This document shows, piece by piece, positions 1-11,116 of a stretch of DNA of 28,628 nt (position 1 is its first letter; every line of letters starts with the position of its first letter). The notes beneath the pieces were generated by a model, which had not been told where the DNA came from, did no database searches, and worked only from the letters and a program-made list of their open reading frames with translations. Location: positions 1 to 28,628 of the forward strand of contig JAOINQ010000010.1 in assembly GCA_028139685.1 (NCBI GenBank), read 5' to 3'. The stretch comes from Betaproteobacteria bacterium. GTDB taxonomy: Bacteria; Pseudomonadota; Gammaproteobacteria; Burkholderiales; Burkholderiaceae_A. Both the position numbers and the translations under genes were made by a program.

Positions 1-101
1 TTAATTGTTGCTTCAATTTTCGAAAAGCTACTCACGTCAAAGCCTAGGTCATCCGGGATAATGGTTCCCTCCGTAATCTTTCCTTTTTTTAGTTCAGCGT
101 A
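1..101 (-). CDS. trpD: TrpD (anthranilate phosphoribosyltransferase) fragment, inverted relative to the rest of trpD
   Basis: The minus strand is open over 33 codons from 101 to 3 and reads YAELKKGKITEG, then TIIPDDLGFDVSS. This matches the TrpD segment usually seen as (V/A)xELKxGxIxEYxIxPEDFG, about 80 residues before the C-terminus. The real C-terminal end of TrpD lies on the plus strand at about 98-172, so the two pieces face opposite ways with roughly 40 residues missing between them. The piece has neither start nor stop codon. I infer an inverted amplification or assembly chimera at the contig end rather than a gene. The family match is from memory of TrpD sequences. Confidence 0.6.
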
Positions 102-172
102 GTATTGCTAGTGGAAAAGCGATTGAAAAATTAGAAGAATTTGTAAAATTTACTCAGGCGATAGGTAACTAA
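98..172 (+). CDS. trpD: TrpD C-terminal end (partial)
   Basis: The plus strand reads RSIASGKAIEKLEEFVKFTQ and three more residues, then TAA at 170-172. The pattern (S)IxSGkAxxKLexfvxFTQ is the normal C-terminus of anthranilate phosphoribosyltransferase, the second enzyme of tryptophan synthesis, which makes phosphoribosyl-anthranilate. The stop lies two bases before the trpC ATG, as expected for a coupled trpD-trpC pair. Upstream of about 98 this frame hits stop codons (for example at about 74-76), and the sequence instead matches TrpD on the other strand. The gene is therefore broken by the contig-end junction rather than by decay. Confidence 0.75.
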   Translation, partial: RSIASGKAIEKLEEFVKFTQAIGN

Positions 173-174
173 GG

Positions 175-969
175 ATGTTAAAAAAAATTTTACAGTCTAA
201 ACGTTCCCAAGTTGAGGAGCTAGCAAAAATTCGCAGTATTGCTAGCTTTGAGGGGGAGGTTAAGGGTTTTGAACATAGAAAATTTTCAGATAAGTTGACA
301 ATGCGTAATCAGTCAAAGCAGATTGGGGTAATAGCTGAGGTTAAAAAGGCTAGTCCGAGCAAAGGAGTTCTAAGAAAAGATTTTGAAGCAAAAAATATTG
401 CTAAACTTTACGAGAACAACTTTGCCTCTTGCATTTCTGTTTTAACAGACGAAAAATTCTTTAAAGGAAGTATTGAAAATTTAATTTTAGCGAGAAGAGA
501 GATATCTATTCCGGTTCTGAGAAAGGATTTTATTATCGACCCCCTGCAGGTAGCAGAAAGTTATGCAATGCATGCAGATTGTATATTGCTAATTGCGGCT
601 GCATTACCTACTAGCTTACTTATCGAATTAGAGTCGCAGGCAATGTCATATGGAATGGATTGTTTGTTGGAAGTGCACGACGAGAGGGATTTAGAAAAAG
701 TAATGTCTTGCAAATCGAAACTTATTGGAATAAACAATAGAAATTTAGAAGATTTCTCAGTCAACTTAGAAACAAGCTTGCGGCTAAACAAAACAATTCC
801 CAAAACAAAATTAGTGATCTCAGAGAGCGGAATAAAAAACTCTGAAGACATAAAGCTATTAACAGATAACGGAATAAGAACATTTTTAATCGGAGAGATT
901 TTCATGCGACAAGAGTGCCCAGGCAATGCGCTGAAAAAATTGTTAAGTTCATGCGCCGAAAGTGATTGA
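175..969 (+). CDS. trpC: Indole-3-glycerol phosphate synthase TrpC
   Basis: A single-domain IGPS of 264 residues, the usual length. It closes the ring of carboxyphenylaminodeoxyribulose phosphate to indole-3-glycerol phosphate in cytosolic tryptophan synthesis. The (beta/alpha)8 barrel motifs appear in order: IAEVKKASPSKG (residues 53-64, with Glu55 and Lys57), VLRKDF (114-119, catalytic Lys117), LLEVH (164-168, Glu166), GINNRNL (185-191) and VISESGI (214-220, Glu217). All expected active-site residues are present. The start is set by the ATG two bases after the trpD stop, with AAGG overlapping that stop. No TrpF domain is fused. The TGA stop (967-969) lies inside the likely -35 box of the rRNA promoter. 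Confidence 0.97.
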   Translation: MLKKILQSKRSQVEELAKIRSIASFEGEVKGFEHRKFSDKLTMRNQSKQIGVIAEVKKASPSKGVLRKDFEAKNIAKLYENNFASCISVLTDEKFFKGSIENLILARREISIPVLRKDFIIDPLQVAESYAMHADCILLIAAALPTSLLIELESQAMSYGMDCLLEVHDERDLEKVMSCKSKLIGINNRNLEDFSVNLETSLRLNKTIPKTKLVISESGIKNSEDIKLLTDNGIRTFLIGEIFMRQECPGNALKKLLSSCAESD

Positions 970-994
970 CATCCGTAAGAATGCGTAATAATCT
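966..994 (+). promoter_or_regulatory. Probable sigma70 promoter of the rRNA operon
   Basis: A perfect TTGACA -35 box lies at 966-971. The AT-rich TAATAATCT follows, giving AATAAT at 987-992 (15-base spacing) or TAATCT at 989-994 (17-base spacing) as the -10. The -35 overlaps the trpC stop codon, so any upstream element lies inside trpC. The position, about 145 bases before the mature 16S end, suits an rrn promoter. The exact -10 is uncertain. Confidence 0.6.
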
Positions 995-1015
995 TAGGGG
1001 TTCCGTAGTATCATC

Positions 1016-1029
1016 GTTCTTTAAAAATT
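1016..1029 (+). promoter_or_regulatory. boxA-like antitermination site in the rRNA leader
   Basis: GTTCTTTAAAAATT resembles boxA (TGCTCTTTAACA), the NusB/S10 loading site on pre-rRNA. The same 14 bases recur in the 16S-23S spacer at 2908-2921, the two places where rrn boxA elements are expected. Confidence 0.65.
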
Positions 1030-1034
1030 AACAG

Positions 1035-1052
1035 CCGATAAGTGTGGGCAAT
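1035..1052 (+). other. 5' arm of the pre-16S processing stem
   Basis: CCGATAAGTGTGGGCAAT pairs with ATTGCCCACTCTTATCGG at 2692-2709 at 17 of 18 positions. The two arms flank the mature 16S, as RNase III processing stems do. Confidence 0.8.
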
Positions 1053-1140
1053 TTGATGATTTGCACAAGAAAAATCTATTGCTCACATTATTATGTAATC
1101 ATTTACAGTCATAACTTTGAGCATAGAAATTAATAGATCG

Positions 1141-2673
<1,533 letters not shown>

Positions 2674-2691
2674 GAGAAATGTAAACATTTT

Positions 2692-2709
2692 ATTGCCCAC
2701 TCTTATCGG
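2692..2709 (+). other. 3' arm of the pre-16S processing stem
   Basis: ATTGCCCACTCTTATCGG pairs with 1035-1052 (17 of 18), closing a stem that loops out the mature 16S. Confidence 0.8.
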
Positions 2710-2729
2710 TTGCAGACGGATAAAAATCC

Positions 2730-2806
2730 GGGTCTGTAGCTCAGCTGGTTAGAGCACCGTCTTGATAAGGCGGGGGTCGTTGGTTCGAGCCCAACCAGAC
2801 CCACCA
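2730..2806 (+). tRNA. tRNA-Ile (anticodon GAT)
   Basis: A 77-nt tRNA with acceptor stem GGGTCTG/CAGACCC, anticodon loop CTTGATAAG, TTCGAGC T-loop, discriminator A and an encoded CCA. It sits in the 16S-23S spacer, the usual place for this tRNA. Confidence 0.98.
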
Positions 2807-2823
2807 GCCCAGCTAGATGTCTC

Positions 2824-2899
2824 GGGGCTATAGCTCAGCTGGGAGAGCACCTGCTTTGCAAGCAGGGGGTCAGCGGTTCGATCCCGCTTAGCTCCACCA
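2824..2899 (+). tRNA. tRNA-Ala (anticodon TGC)
   Basis: A 76-nt tRNA with acceptor stem GGGGCTA/TAGCTCC, which includes the G3-U70 wobble pair that identifies tRNA-Ala. The anticodon loop is CTTTGCAAG, and CCA is encoded. It follows tRNA-Ile by 17 bases in the rRNA spacer. Confidence 0.98.
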
Positions 2900-2907
2900 G
2901 ATTTTTT

Positions 2908-2921
2908 GTTCTTTAAAAATT
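2908..2921 (+). promoter_or_regulatory. Second boxA-like site, 16S-23S spacer
   Basis: GTTCTTTAAAAATT is an exact copy of the leader element at 1016-1029. It is placed to maintain antitermination before the 23S gene. Confidence 0.6.
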
Positions 2922-3049
2922 TAGTCAGATTATGTGTTCTCATTGATGAGGTGAGAAACACATAAAGTTATGATTGATAATCATGACATTCTCAAAATAC
3001 AAGCGTTAAAGTTTTCGGCATGTCTTTATAACAATCAACAGCGTTATAA

Positions 3050-3056
<7 letters not shown>
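2918..3056 (+). other. 5' arm of an interrupted pre-23S processing stem, with an extruded hairpin
   Basis: Four blocks pair in order with sequence 3' of the 23S. 2918-2932 pairs with 5980-5994 (15/15), 2967-2979 with 5967-5979 (13/13), 2985-2992 with 5957-5964 (8/8), and 3033-3056 with 5916-5939 (22/24, covering the mature termini). The first two blocks are contiguous on the 3' side. On the 5' side they are separated by a hairpin, TGTGTTCTC (2933-2941) against GAGAAACACA (2953-2962). ATGATT-GAT-AATCAT at 2970-2984 is also a perfect inverted repeat. Confidence 0.8.
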
Positions 3057-5915
<2,859 letters not shown>

Positions 5916-5924
<9 letters not shown>

Positions 5925-5994
5925 ATTACACTGTTGATTTCTTTATCGTAGGTATTAGAATGTCGATATCAATCATAACTAATCTGACTAAATT
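5916..5994 (+). other. 3' arm of the pre-23S processing stem
   Basis: Contains the four blocks complementary to 2918-3056. The outer 28 bases (5967-5994) are continuous here, whereas their partners upstream are split around the 2933-2962 hairpin. Confidence 0.8.
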
Positions 5995-6001
5995 CCCTAT
6001 T

Positions 6002-6118
6002 TGCCTGACGACCATTGCGGGGTGGAACCACTCTTTCCCATTCCGAACAGGACAGTGAAACGCCCTAGCGCCGATGATAGTGATCATTCGATTGTGAAAG
6101 TAGGTAATCGTCAGGCTT
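6002..6118 (+). rRNA. rrf: 5S ribosomal RNA
   Basis: About 117 nt. The 5' TGCCTGACGACCAT pairs with the 3' ATCGTCAGGC. The internal CCGAACAGGACAGTGAAACG and GCCGATGATAGTG segments are typical of betaproteobacterial 5S. The converging hldE stop codon is only five bases downstream, and no hairpin-plus-T-run terminator is visible between them. Confidence 0.96.
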
Positions 6119-6123
6119 TCTCA

Positions 6124-7602
6124 TTATTGTTTCGACCTTGTCGATCCGTCCAATACCCTTGACGTCGAAAGTTTACCCACCATGGGTACGGTTGTAACCG
6201 CTCCCCCATATGATTTAACGGTTTCTGTCCCAACAATATCGTCAAGATTATATTCAGCTCCTTTTACGAGGACATCTGGTTTTATTTTTTTTATCAAATC
6301 CAGTGGCGTGGGTGTATGAAAAGAAACGATAAAATCTACGGAACGCAGTTCTTCTAAGACCCTAGCTCTTTCAGCAAGCTTATGAAAAGGTCTTCCTTTG
6401 CCTTTTAGAGAACTCACTGACTTGTCGGTGTTTAAACCGACCACCAAAATATCACCGTAATTTTTTGCGGTTTTCAGCAGTACTGTATGTCCCGCATGTA
6501 ATACATCAAAACAACCATTAGTGAAGACAATTTTTTTACCTTCTTTCCTGAGGATTTCTAGTTTATTTAACATATCCCTTACTGGAAGGAGTTTAGTTGA
6601 ATCTTCTACTCGAGACCTGTTGCTGTTTTCATTGACTAAAGAAATTTTACTTTCTAATACCTCTTCTATACGAGGAGAGTATGTGCCTAGCTTTCCAACA
6701 GCCACTGCTGCGGCCCGAGCGGCGAACCCCAATGAATCCTTGATGGTTAAATTAACGTCTCCTACTAGGCATGTAGCCAGAGAGGCTATCACTGTATCAC
6801 CAGCTCCTGTAACGTCATAAACCTCTTTTACGTTTGGAGCCATCAGCGAAAAGTACTTACCATCAACCCCAATGTAAGACATACCTTCTGCTCCTTTTGT
6901 CAGAACTACCCCTTTCTTTAGTTGTAAACTTTTCGCCAAATTGACAGCTTTTTTGACCATATCTTTTTCATTTTTTAAGGGTCCAACAATCGCCTGGAAC
7001 TCTTGTAAGTTCGGTTTTATAAGGTACGCTCCTTTGTAGATGGAGAAGTCCTTACCTTTTGGGTCAACCAAAACCGGGATCTTAAGTTTATTGGCCAGTT
7101 TTATGAAGTTTTTGGGGTTTTGAAGAGTGCCTTTTCTGTAATCTGAAAAAACAATCAGATCATACTTGTATTTAATTAGTAGTTTTTCAAAACATTGGTA
7201 AAGGGCCTTCTGCTCCTCTTTTTGTTGACTGTTCGTAGTGTCATCCTCGAAGTCCAACCTCAATAACTGTTGGTTTTGGCTTAAAACTCTAATCTTTTCA
7301 GGGGTTTTTCTTGCTTTGTTTTTGACGAAAAATGATTTGATATTTTCTTCTAGGCAAGCCTTTTTTAAATCTGCACAGACCATGTCATCACCTGCTAGTG
7401 TCAACAAACAAGTCTCGATCCCAAATCTTCTGATATTTTTTGCAACATTTCCTGCGCCCCCTAGTCTGAATGTCCCCTCTGCAATCTTTACAACGGGCAC
7501 CGGAGCTTCTGGTGATATTCTGTTGCAGGCACCATGGTAATAACTGTCTTTTATAATATCGCCCAAGACAAGCACAGTTTTTTTCTTGAAATCAAAGTTC
7601 AA
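6124..7602 (-). CDS. hldE: Bifunctional heptose 7-phosphate kinase / heptose 1-phosphate adenylyltransferase HldE
   Basis: 492 residues, close to the 477 of E. coli HldE. It makes ADP-D-glycero-beta-D-manno-heptose for the LPS inner core. Residues 1-320 are a PfkB/ribokinase domain: RISPEAPVPVV (28-38), LGGAGNVAKN (47-56) and DVTGAGDT (263-270, catalytic Asp269). Residues 350-492 are a nucleotidyltransferase domain: TNGCFDVLHAGH (361-372, HxGH motif) and KPDVLVKGAEY (441-451). The start is a TTG at 7602, chosen because GAGG lies about seven bases upstream and the N-terminus then matches the family. It is 49 bases downstream of the beta-propeller gene and probably co-transcribed. Some betaproteobacteria use separate HldA and HldC; here both halves are fused. 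Confidence 0.96.
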   Translation of the reverse strand: MNFDFKKKTVLVLGDIIKDSYYHGACNRISPEAPVPVVKIAEGTFRLGGAGNVAKNIRRFGIETCLLTLAGDDMVCADLKKACLEENIKSFFVKNKARKTPEKIRVLSQNQQLLRLDFEDDTTNSQQKEEQKALYQCFEKLLIKYKYDLIVFSDYRKGTLQNPKNFIKLANKLKIPVLVDPKGKDFSIYKGAYLIKPNLQEFQAIVGPLKNEKDMVKKAVNLAKSLQLKKGVVLTKGAEGMSYIGVDGKYFSLMAPNVKEVYDVTGAGDTVIASLATCLVGDVNLTIKDSLGFAARAAAVAVGKLGTYSPRIEEVLESKISLVNENSNRSRVEDSTKLLPVRDMLNKLEILRKEGKKIVFTNGCFDVLHAGHTVLLKTAKNYGDILVVGLNTDKSVSSLKGKGRPFHKLAERARVLEELRSVDFIVSFHTPTPLDLIKKIKPDVLVKGAEYNLDDIVGTETVKSYGGAVTTVPMVGKLSTSRVLDGSTRSKQ

Positions 7603-7651
7603 TCAGTTACCTCGATTCTTATTTTGATAACAATCCGCCAAGTTTTAAATA

Positions 7652-8770
7652 TCAGTTGGGAGTGGGAGTATCAAGCGTTCCGTATGATTTTGGGTACGTC
7701 ACGACGCCCCAAGGCATATTTAAATTTCCAAATCGTTTTTTAATTGATTTATCAGCAACATCAATAATTAGCACGTCGTTACTCCTACCACAGGCAACAA
7801 TTAAATTCTTGTTGTCAGGGGTAAAGCTAAAATGCCAACACCTATTTCCAGCAGGAATCTTTCCTAAAGACTTCATTAAACTTGTATCAAAAATTTCTAT
7901 TGCTTTGCCTCGAGATAGAGCAACATAAGCTAAATCATTCTCGTTAGAAAACGAGATACCGTAAGGAACTCGCCCGGTATCCGAAGTCTTAATTATTTCA
8001 AAATTCTCATCAAGTTTTAGTAACTTGTCTCCGTACTCAAGTGTGGCGAGATAGAATTTACCAGATTCCGACCGCTTTATTCCGCGTGGCCTATTTCCAA
8101 GTTCCTTTGTATCAATTTTTTTTACCAGATTACCGGTACGAATATCGTGAACGGAAAGATTTTCGTCTGCTTCATTGGTCACGATGATTTTTGTTCCATC
8201 ATATGAAAACTCAATTCCCTCAGTTTCCATTCCTCCATCAATTTCCCCTACTTTTTTTCCAGTAAGAATGTCTACGATAGCAATTTTGGCTTCTTCTTCG
8301 TCTTCCTCGGCTCTTTTCTTATCTAAAGCCTTTGCCTCATCTGAACCGGGTTTTGGTGGAGGACCTCCAATAGCAGCTGGTTCGAAAGTTACAAAGGCTT
8401 TTCCATTCCGTACCCTAACCATTTCTGGATTTTCACCAATGAAAATTCTTTTTGATACTTTATTAGTTTTTAAATCAACAACTGCGAGGTCATTAGTGCT
8501 TTTAACTGCTACAACTAATTTGCTCCCATCTTCAGTTACCCCTATACCCCGGTTTCCTAACCCAACCTCAATTTCAGAAATAATTTCAAAATTCTCAAGA
8601 GACATAACCAGTACATTGCCTTTCTGGCTGGAAATGTACGCGAAACCTTTCTCACCCTCTTTTTGGCCATTTGAACAACCGGCCAAAAAGAAAACAGTAA
8701 TCGAAATGAAAATTAGCGAAATAAACGTAATCTCTCGCTTTAGCCTAACTAAAATATTTATGTTTTTCAT
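7652..8770 (-). CDS. YVTN-type beta-propeller lipoprotein, resembling the PQQ-catabolism-associated propeller family
   Basis: 372 residues. The N-terminus has a basic stretch, a hydrophobic core and the lipobox LAGC (Cys32), so a lipidated, periplasm-facing protein is expected. The rest is repeated beta-propeller blades of the YVTN kind (for example RGIGVTEDGSKLVVAV and EGIEFSYDGTKIIVTN). The last blade, RCWHFSFTPD...SNDVLIIDV...PWGVV, matches what I recall of the PQQ-dependent catabolism-associated propeller family (TIGR03866). Residues 131-162 form an unusual insert: GGPPPKPG, then a run of Lys and Glu. No ligand or enzymatic role can be read from the sequence. It lies upstream of hldE on the same strand and diverges from a cytochrome b561. 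Confidence 0.8.
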   Translation of the reverse strand: MKNINILVRLKREITFISLIFISITVFFLAGCSNGQKEGEKGFAYISSQKGNVLVMSLENFEIISEIEVGLGNRGIGVTEDGSKLVVAVKSTNDLAVVDLKTNKVSKRIFIGENPEMVRVRNGKAFVTFEPAAIGGPPPKPGSDEAKALDKKRAEEDEEEAKIAIVDILTGKKVGEIDGGMETEGIEFSYDGTKIIVTNEADENLSVHDIRTGNLVKKIDTKELGNRPRGIKRSESGKFYLATLEYGDKLLKLDENFEIIKTSDTGRVPYGISFSNENDLAYVALSRGKAIEIFDTSLMKSLGKIPAGNRCWHFSFTPDNKNLIVACGRSNDVLIIDVADKSIKKRFGNLNMPWGVVTYPKSYGTLDTPTPN

Positions 8771-8842
8771 AATTTACGAACCTAATTAAACGATCTTAGT
8801 CAACACATAACTATGTTATTTTCAAATACAAAAAATACTTTT

Positions 8843-8871
8843 AATATAGTGAAAGTATACACGAGCGACAA
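8843..8871 (-). promoter_or_regulatory. Possible promoter of the propeller-hldE pair
   Basis: On the minus strand, TTGTCG (8871-8866) is followed after 17 bases by TATATT (8848-8843), matching 4/6 and 5/6 of the sigma70 boxes. It lies about 73 bases upstream of the propeller ATG, in the 130-base divergent gap. Confidence 0.4.
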
Positions 8872-8900
8872 AATATGCTTACGATAGGAACGCTTGAGTA

Positions 8901-9503
8901 ATGTCAGACATTGGCAAAAAACCGATTAATTCTTTCAATAACACAGCTATTTTGCTTCATTGGTTAGTTGCTTTTTTGTTAATGGCCCAGTTCCTAATCG
9001 GGTTAGATATGGTGGATATTCCAAAAGGACCGGATAGTGCGAGGCCTTTTTGGTTCAATACTCACAAAACTATCGGAATTGTTCTCGGGTGCCTCATATT
9101 GTTCCGACTTTACTGGCGTTTTCGGTCCGGAGTTCCAGGGAATCCAGCCGGCAGCCCTAGTTGGGAGCGAATTGCAGCAAATCTAAGTCATATGCTTTTA
9201 TATTTTTGTATGATTCTGATGCCTGTTTCTGGATTACTAGGGTCGTTATTTTCAAAGTACGATCTTTTGTTTGCAGGTTTTAAAATTCCAAAATTTTTTG
9301 AGCATGATGAATTTATCAAGGAGCTTATGACAAATGTACACCAGTGGACAGCATACATTTTCCTGGTGATCATATGTATCCATATTTTGGCTGCCGTCAA
9401 GCACTTAGTGATTGATTGTGATGGTGTATTTGAACGAATGATGCCAAATTTTACGAATTCCCTTAACAGTTCCTCAGAGAAAATAAACAGGGAGAAAAGC
9501 TAA
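8901..9503 (+). CDS. Cytochrome b561 (CybB/superoxide oxidase family)
   Basis: 200 residues, a four-helix inner-membrane dihaem cytochrome. Hydrophobic segments run at about 17-36, 55-72, 94-114 and 149-168. His20 (LLHW), His55 (THKTIG), His147 (VHQW) and His161 (CIHILAA) match the order and spacing of the four haem ligands of E. coli CybB (13, 46, 137, 151). CybB is reported to oxidise superoxide and pass electrons to ubiquinone; other members take electrons from periplasmic donors, so the donor here is open. The C-terminal 20 residues are polar and Ser/Asn-rich. It is divergent from the propeller gene, and no partner such as YceI is adjacent. Confidence 0.9.
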   Translation: MSDIGKKPINSFNNTAILLHWLVAFLLMAQFLIGLDMVDIPKGPDSARPFWFNTHKTIGIVLGCLILFRLYWRFRSGVPGNPAGSPSWERIAANLSHMLLYFCMILMPVSGLLGSLFSKYDLLFAGFKIPKFFEHDEFIKELMTNVHQWTAYIFLVIICIHILAAVKHLVIDCDGVFERMMPNFTNSLNSSSEKINREKS

Positions 9504-9667
9504 TAAACCTCTAATATAACGTTCAGTTTCATTTTAAAAAAAAGAACTCTAAAACAAGGGTGAGCGCCTTTCTAGCCAATACCGTTGCAAAAAAAATACA
9601 CAATTTAGACGGGAAGTCTTGAATTCTTACAAAATTATTACGAAAAATAGGAAACTTAGAAGAAACG

Positions 9668-9697
9668 TTGTAACATTCATGTAGGTAGTTTTATAAA
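9668..9697 (+). promoter_or_regulatory. Probable promoter of the first porin
   Basis: TTGTAA (9668-9673), an 18-base spacer, then TATAAA (9692-9697), 27 bases before the ATG of the porin and just ahead of its GGAG ribosome site. The rest of the 220-base gap after the b561 gene is AT-rich, and I see no other feature in it. Confidence 0.5.
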
Positions 9698-9723
9698 TTT
9701 ATTACGAACGTCTGGAGAATTTA

Positions 9724-10875
9724 ATGAATAAGAATAAGTTAACAGCTGCGTTAAAGAAAAAGGCGGTTGGTGCTGCTATAGCGGTAGCGATTTCAACCCC
9801 AGCCTTAGCTGACGTAACTATGTTTGGAATTGTAGATATCGGTGTTGGAAATGACGCCGGTGATGTCGATCTTCGTGTCGACGGTGGAGAAGGAAAAACA
9901 ATTGAGTTGCCATCTATTTGGGGAATCAAGGGCTCTGAAGATCTTGGCGGTGGTTTAACCGCGTCTTTTGCTCTTGAATCCGATCTAGATGCCTCAACTG
10001 GTGGTACAAACAGAGGTGGTTCTACGTTGTCTAACAATGGCGCTCGTTTCTGGGCAAGACAGGCAAACATCTCTTTGTCTAATGACATGGGAAGTTTAAC
10101 TTTAGGTCGTATATACAGTCCTGCTCTATTAGCCATCGCGGGTGTTGACCCCCGAAGCTTCTACGAGAGTCAGTCAGGTCTCGTCCAGTATGTAACTATC
10201 GCTCAGGCAAACGACGCAGCAGCTTCAGCGGCAATGGCCGGTGGTCTTGACCCTACAGCTTCCACGACTAATACAAACATGCATGCCGACGTATTTTTGG
10301 GAAATGCGATTCAGTTTAAGTTTAACCCTGGTCCGTTGAATGTTGGTGTTGCATACGGGGCTGGTGAGTCAAGCGATTCAGGCGCTGGTTCTAACATGCA
10401 CATTGGTGTAACCTACTCCGCTGAAGATTTAACAGTCATGGCGAACTACGTTGATAACAAGGGAACTAGCACTGTAAATGATGAGATCGGTTCGAACCAG
10501 AAGCAAGCTGTTGGAGCCAAGTATATGATGGGTGATATTAAGCTGGCTGGATATTATATCAAAGGTGAAGCAAACGGTGCTGCCGGAACCCAGGTAACCG
10601 ACAATGTCGGAATGGCACTTGGTCTTACATTCATGTCCGGTTCAAACGAATTCGATGTTTCGTACTACAACACAAAGAATGAAAACACTGGTGTGACTGA
10701 CGCAGAAAACGATGAAATCATTCTTGCGTACAGAAACAACTTGAGTGATCGTACAACATTGTATGCGAAGCTATGTAGCTCAGACAGAGGCGCGAACGCT
10801 CCTGCCGGTGCTTGTGGCGGTGCAACAAATGAAAACGAGACATATTATGGAGTTGGAGTGTTCCATAAGTTTTAA
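9724..10875 (+). CDS. Outer-membrane porin, Gram-negative trimeric type
   Basis: 383 residues. A Sec signal peptide covers 1-29 (Lys-rich n-region, Ala/Val core, cleavage after TPALA). The mature start DVTMFGIVDIGVG is the first porin strand. The segment WGIKGSEDLGGGLTASFALE and SLTLGRIYSP match the betaproteobacterial general porin family (16-stranded trimers that pass small solutes). The chain ends in Phe after YYGVGVFHK, a normal outer-membrane insertion signal. Two cysteines in the loop before the last strand (CSSDRG...GACGG) could form a disulfide. GGAG lies about seven bases before the ATG. It converges on a second porin, with a terminator after each. Confidence 0.93.
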   Translation: MNKNKLTAALKKKAVGAAIAVAISTPALADVTMFGIVDIGVGNDAGDVDLRVDGGEGKTIELPSIWGIKGSEDLGGGLTASFALESDLDASTGGTNRGGSTLSNNGARFWARQANISLSNDMGSLTLGRIYSPALLAIAGVDPRSFYESQSGLVQYVTIAQANDAAASAAMAGGLDPTASTTNTNMHADVFLGNAIQFKFNPGPLNVGVAYGAGESSDSGAGSNMHIGVTYSAEDLTVMANYVDNKGTSTVNDEIGSNQKQAVGAKYMMGDIKLAGYYIKGEANGAAGTQVTDNVGMALGLTFMSGSNEFDVSYYNTKNENTGVTDAENDEIILAYRNNLSDRTTLYAKLCSSDRGANAPAGACGGATNENETYYGVGVFHKF

Positions 10876-10893
10876 ACTAGTCTCTTTTTATGC

Positions 10894-10928
10894 AAAAAAC
10901 CACAGACGCATGTCTGTGGTTTTTTTTT
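10894..10928 (+). terminator. Intrinsic terminator of the first porin
   Basis: The 8-bp stem CCACAGAC/GTCTGTGG with a GCAT loop is followed by nine T and preceded by six A. The A run also makes it able to work from the opposite strand. Confidence 0.92.
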
Positions 10929-10983
10929 GTTTAACAAGATTTCCAAAAAACATTTTAGGTACTCAATCCTGAAGAAGCCCACT

Positions 10984-11011
10984 TTAGTATGTAATGATTA
11001 GTATGTAATGC
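10984..11011 (+). repeat. Two tandem copies of a 14-base unit between the porins
   Basis: TTAGTATGTAATGA is followed directly by TTAGTATGTAATGC (13 of 14 identical). The next bases, TTAGT, begin a third partial copy. It lies between the two convergent terminators and has no known role. Confidence 0.7.
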
Positions 11012-11024
11012 TTAGTTTAAAGCG

Positions 11025-11058
11025 AAAAAAAGCTGCACCCCACATGGAATGCAGCTTT
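11025..11058 (-). terminator. Intrinsic terminator of the second porin
   Basis: On the minus strand the stem AAAGCTGCA/TGCAGCTTT (11058-11050 with 11037-11029), with a 12-base loop, runs into seven T (11031-11025). It lies 58 bases past the porin stop codon. Confidence 0.88.
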
Positions 11059-11116
11059 CTTCTGTATAGCTTTAGATAAATTTTCTATGCGTTTTCAGGT
11101 TAATTAACACTACTCT

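Noticed and set aside
6001..6200. Intrinsic terminator for the rRNA operon
   Set aside because: I looked past the 5S into hldE and found only short palindromes (such as ACCCACCATGGGT) without a T run.
8175..8789. A 204-codon plus-strand frame
   Set aside because: It is antisense to the beta-propeller gene, low-complexity Ser/Phe-rich, and has no promoter or ribosome site; a shadow frame.
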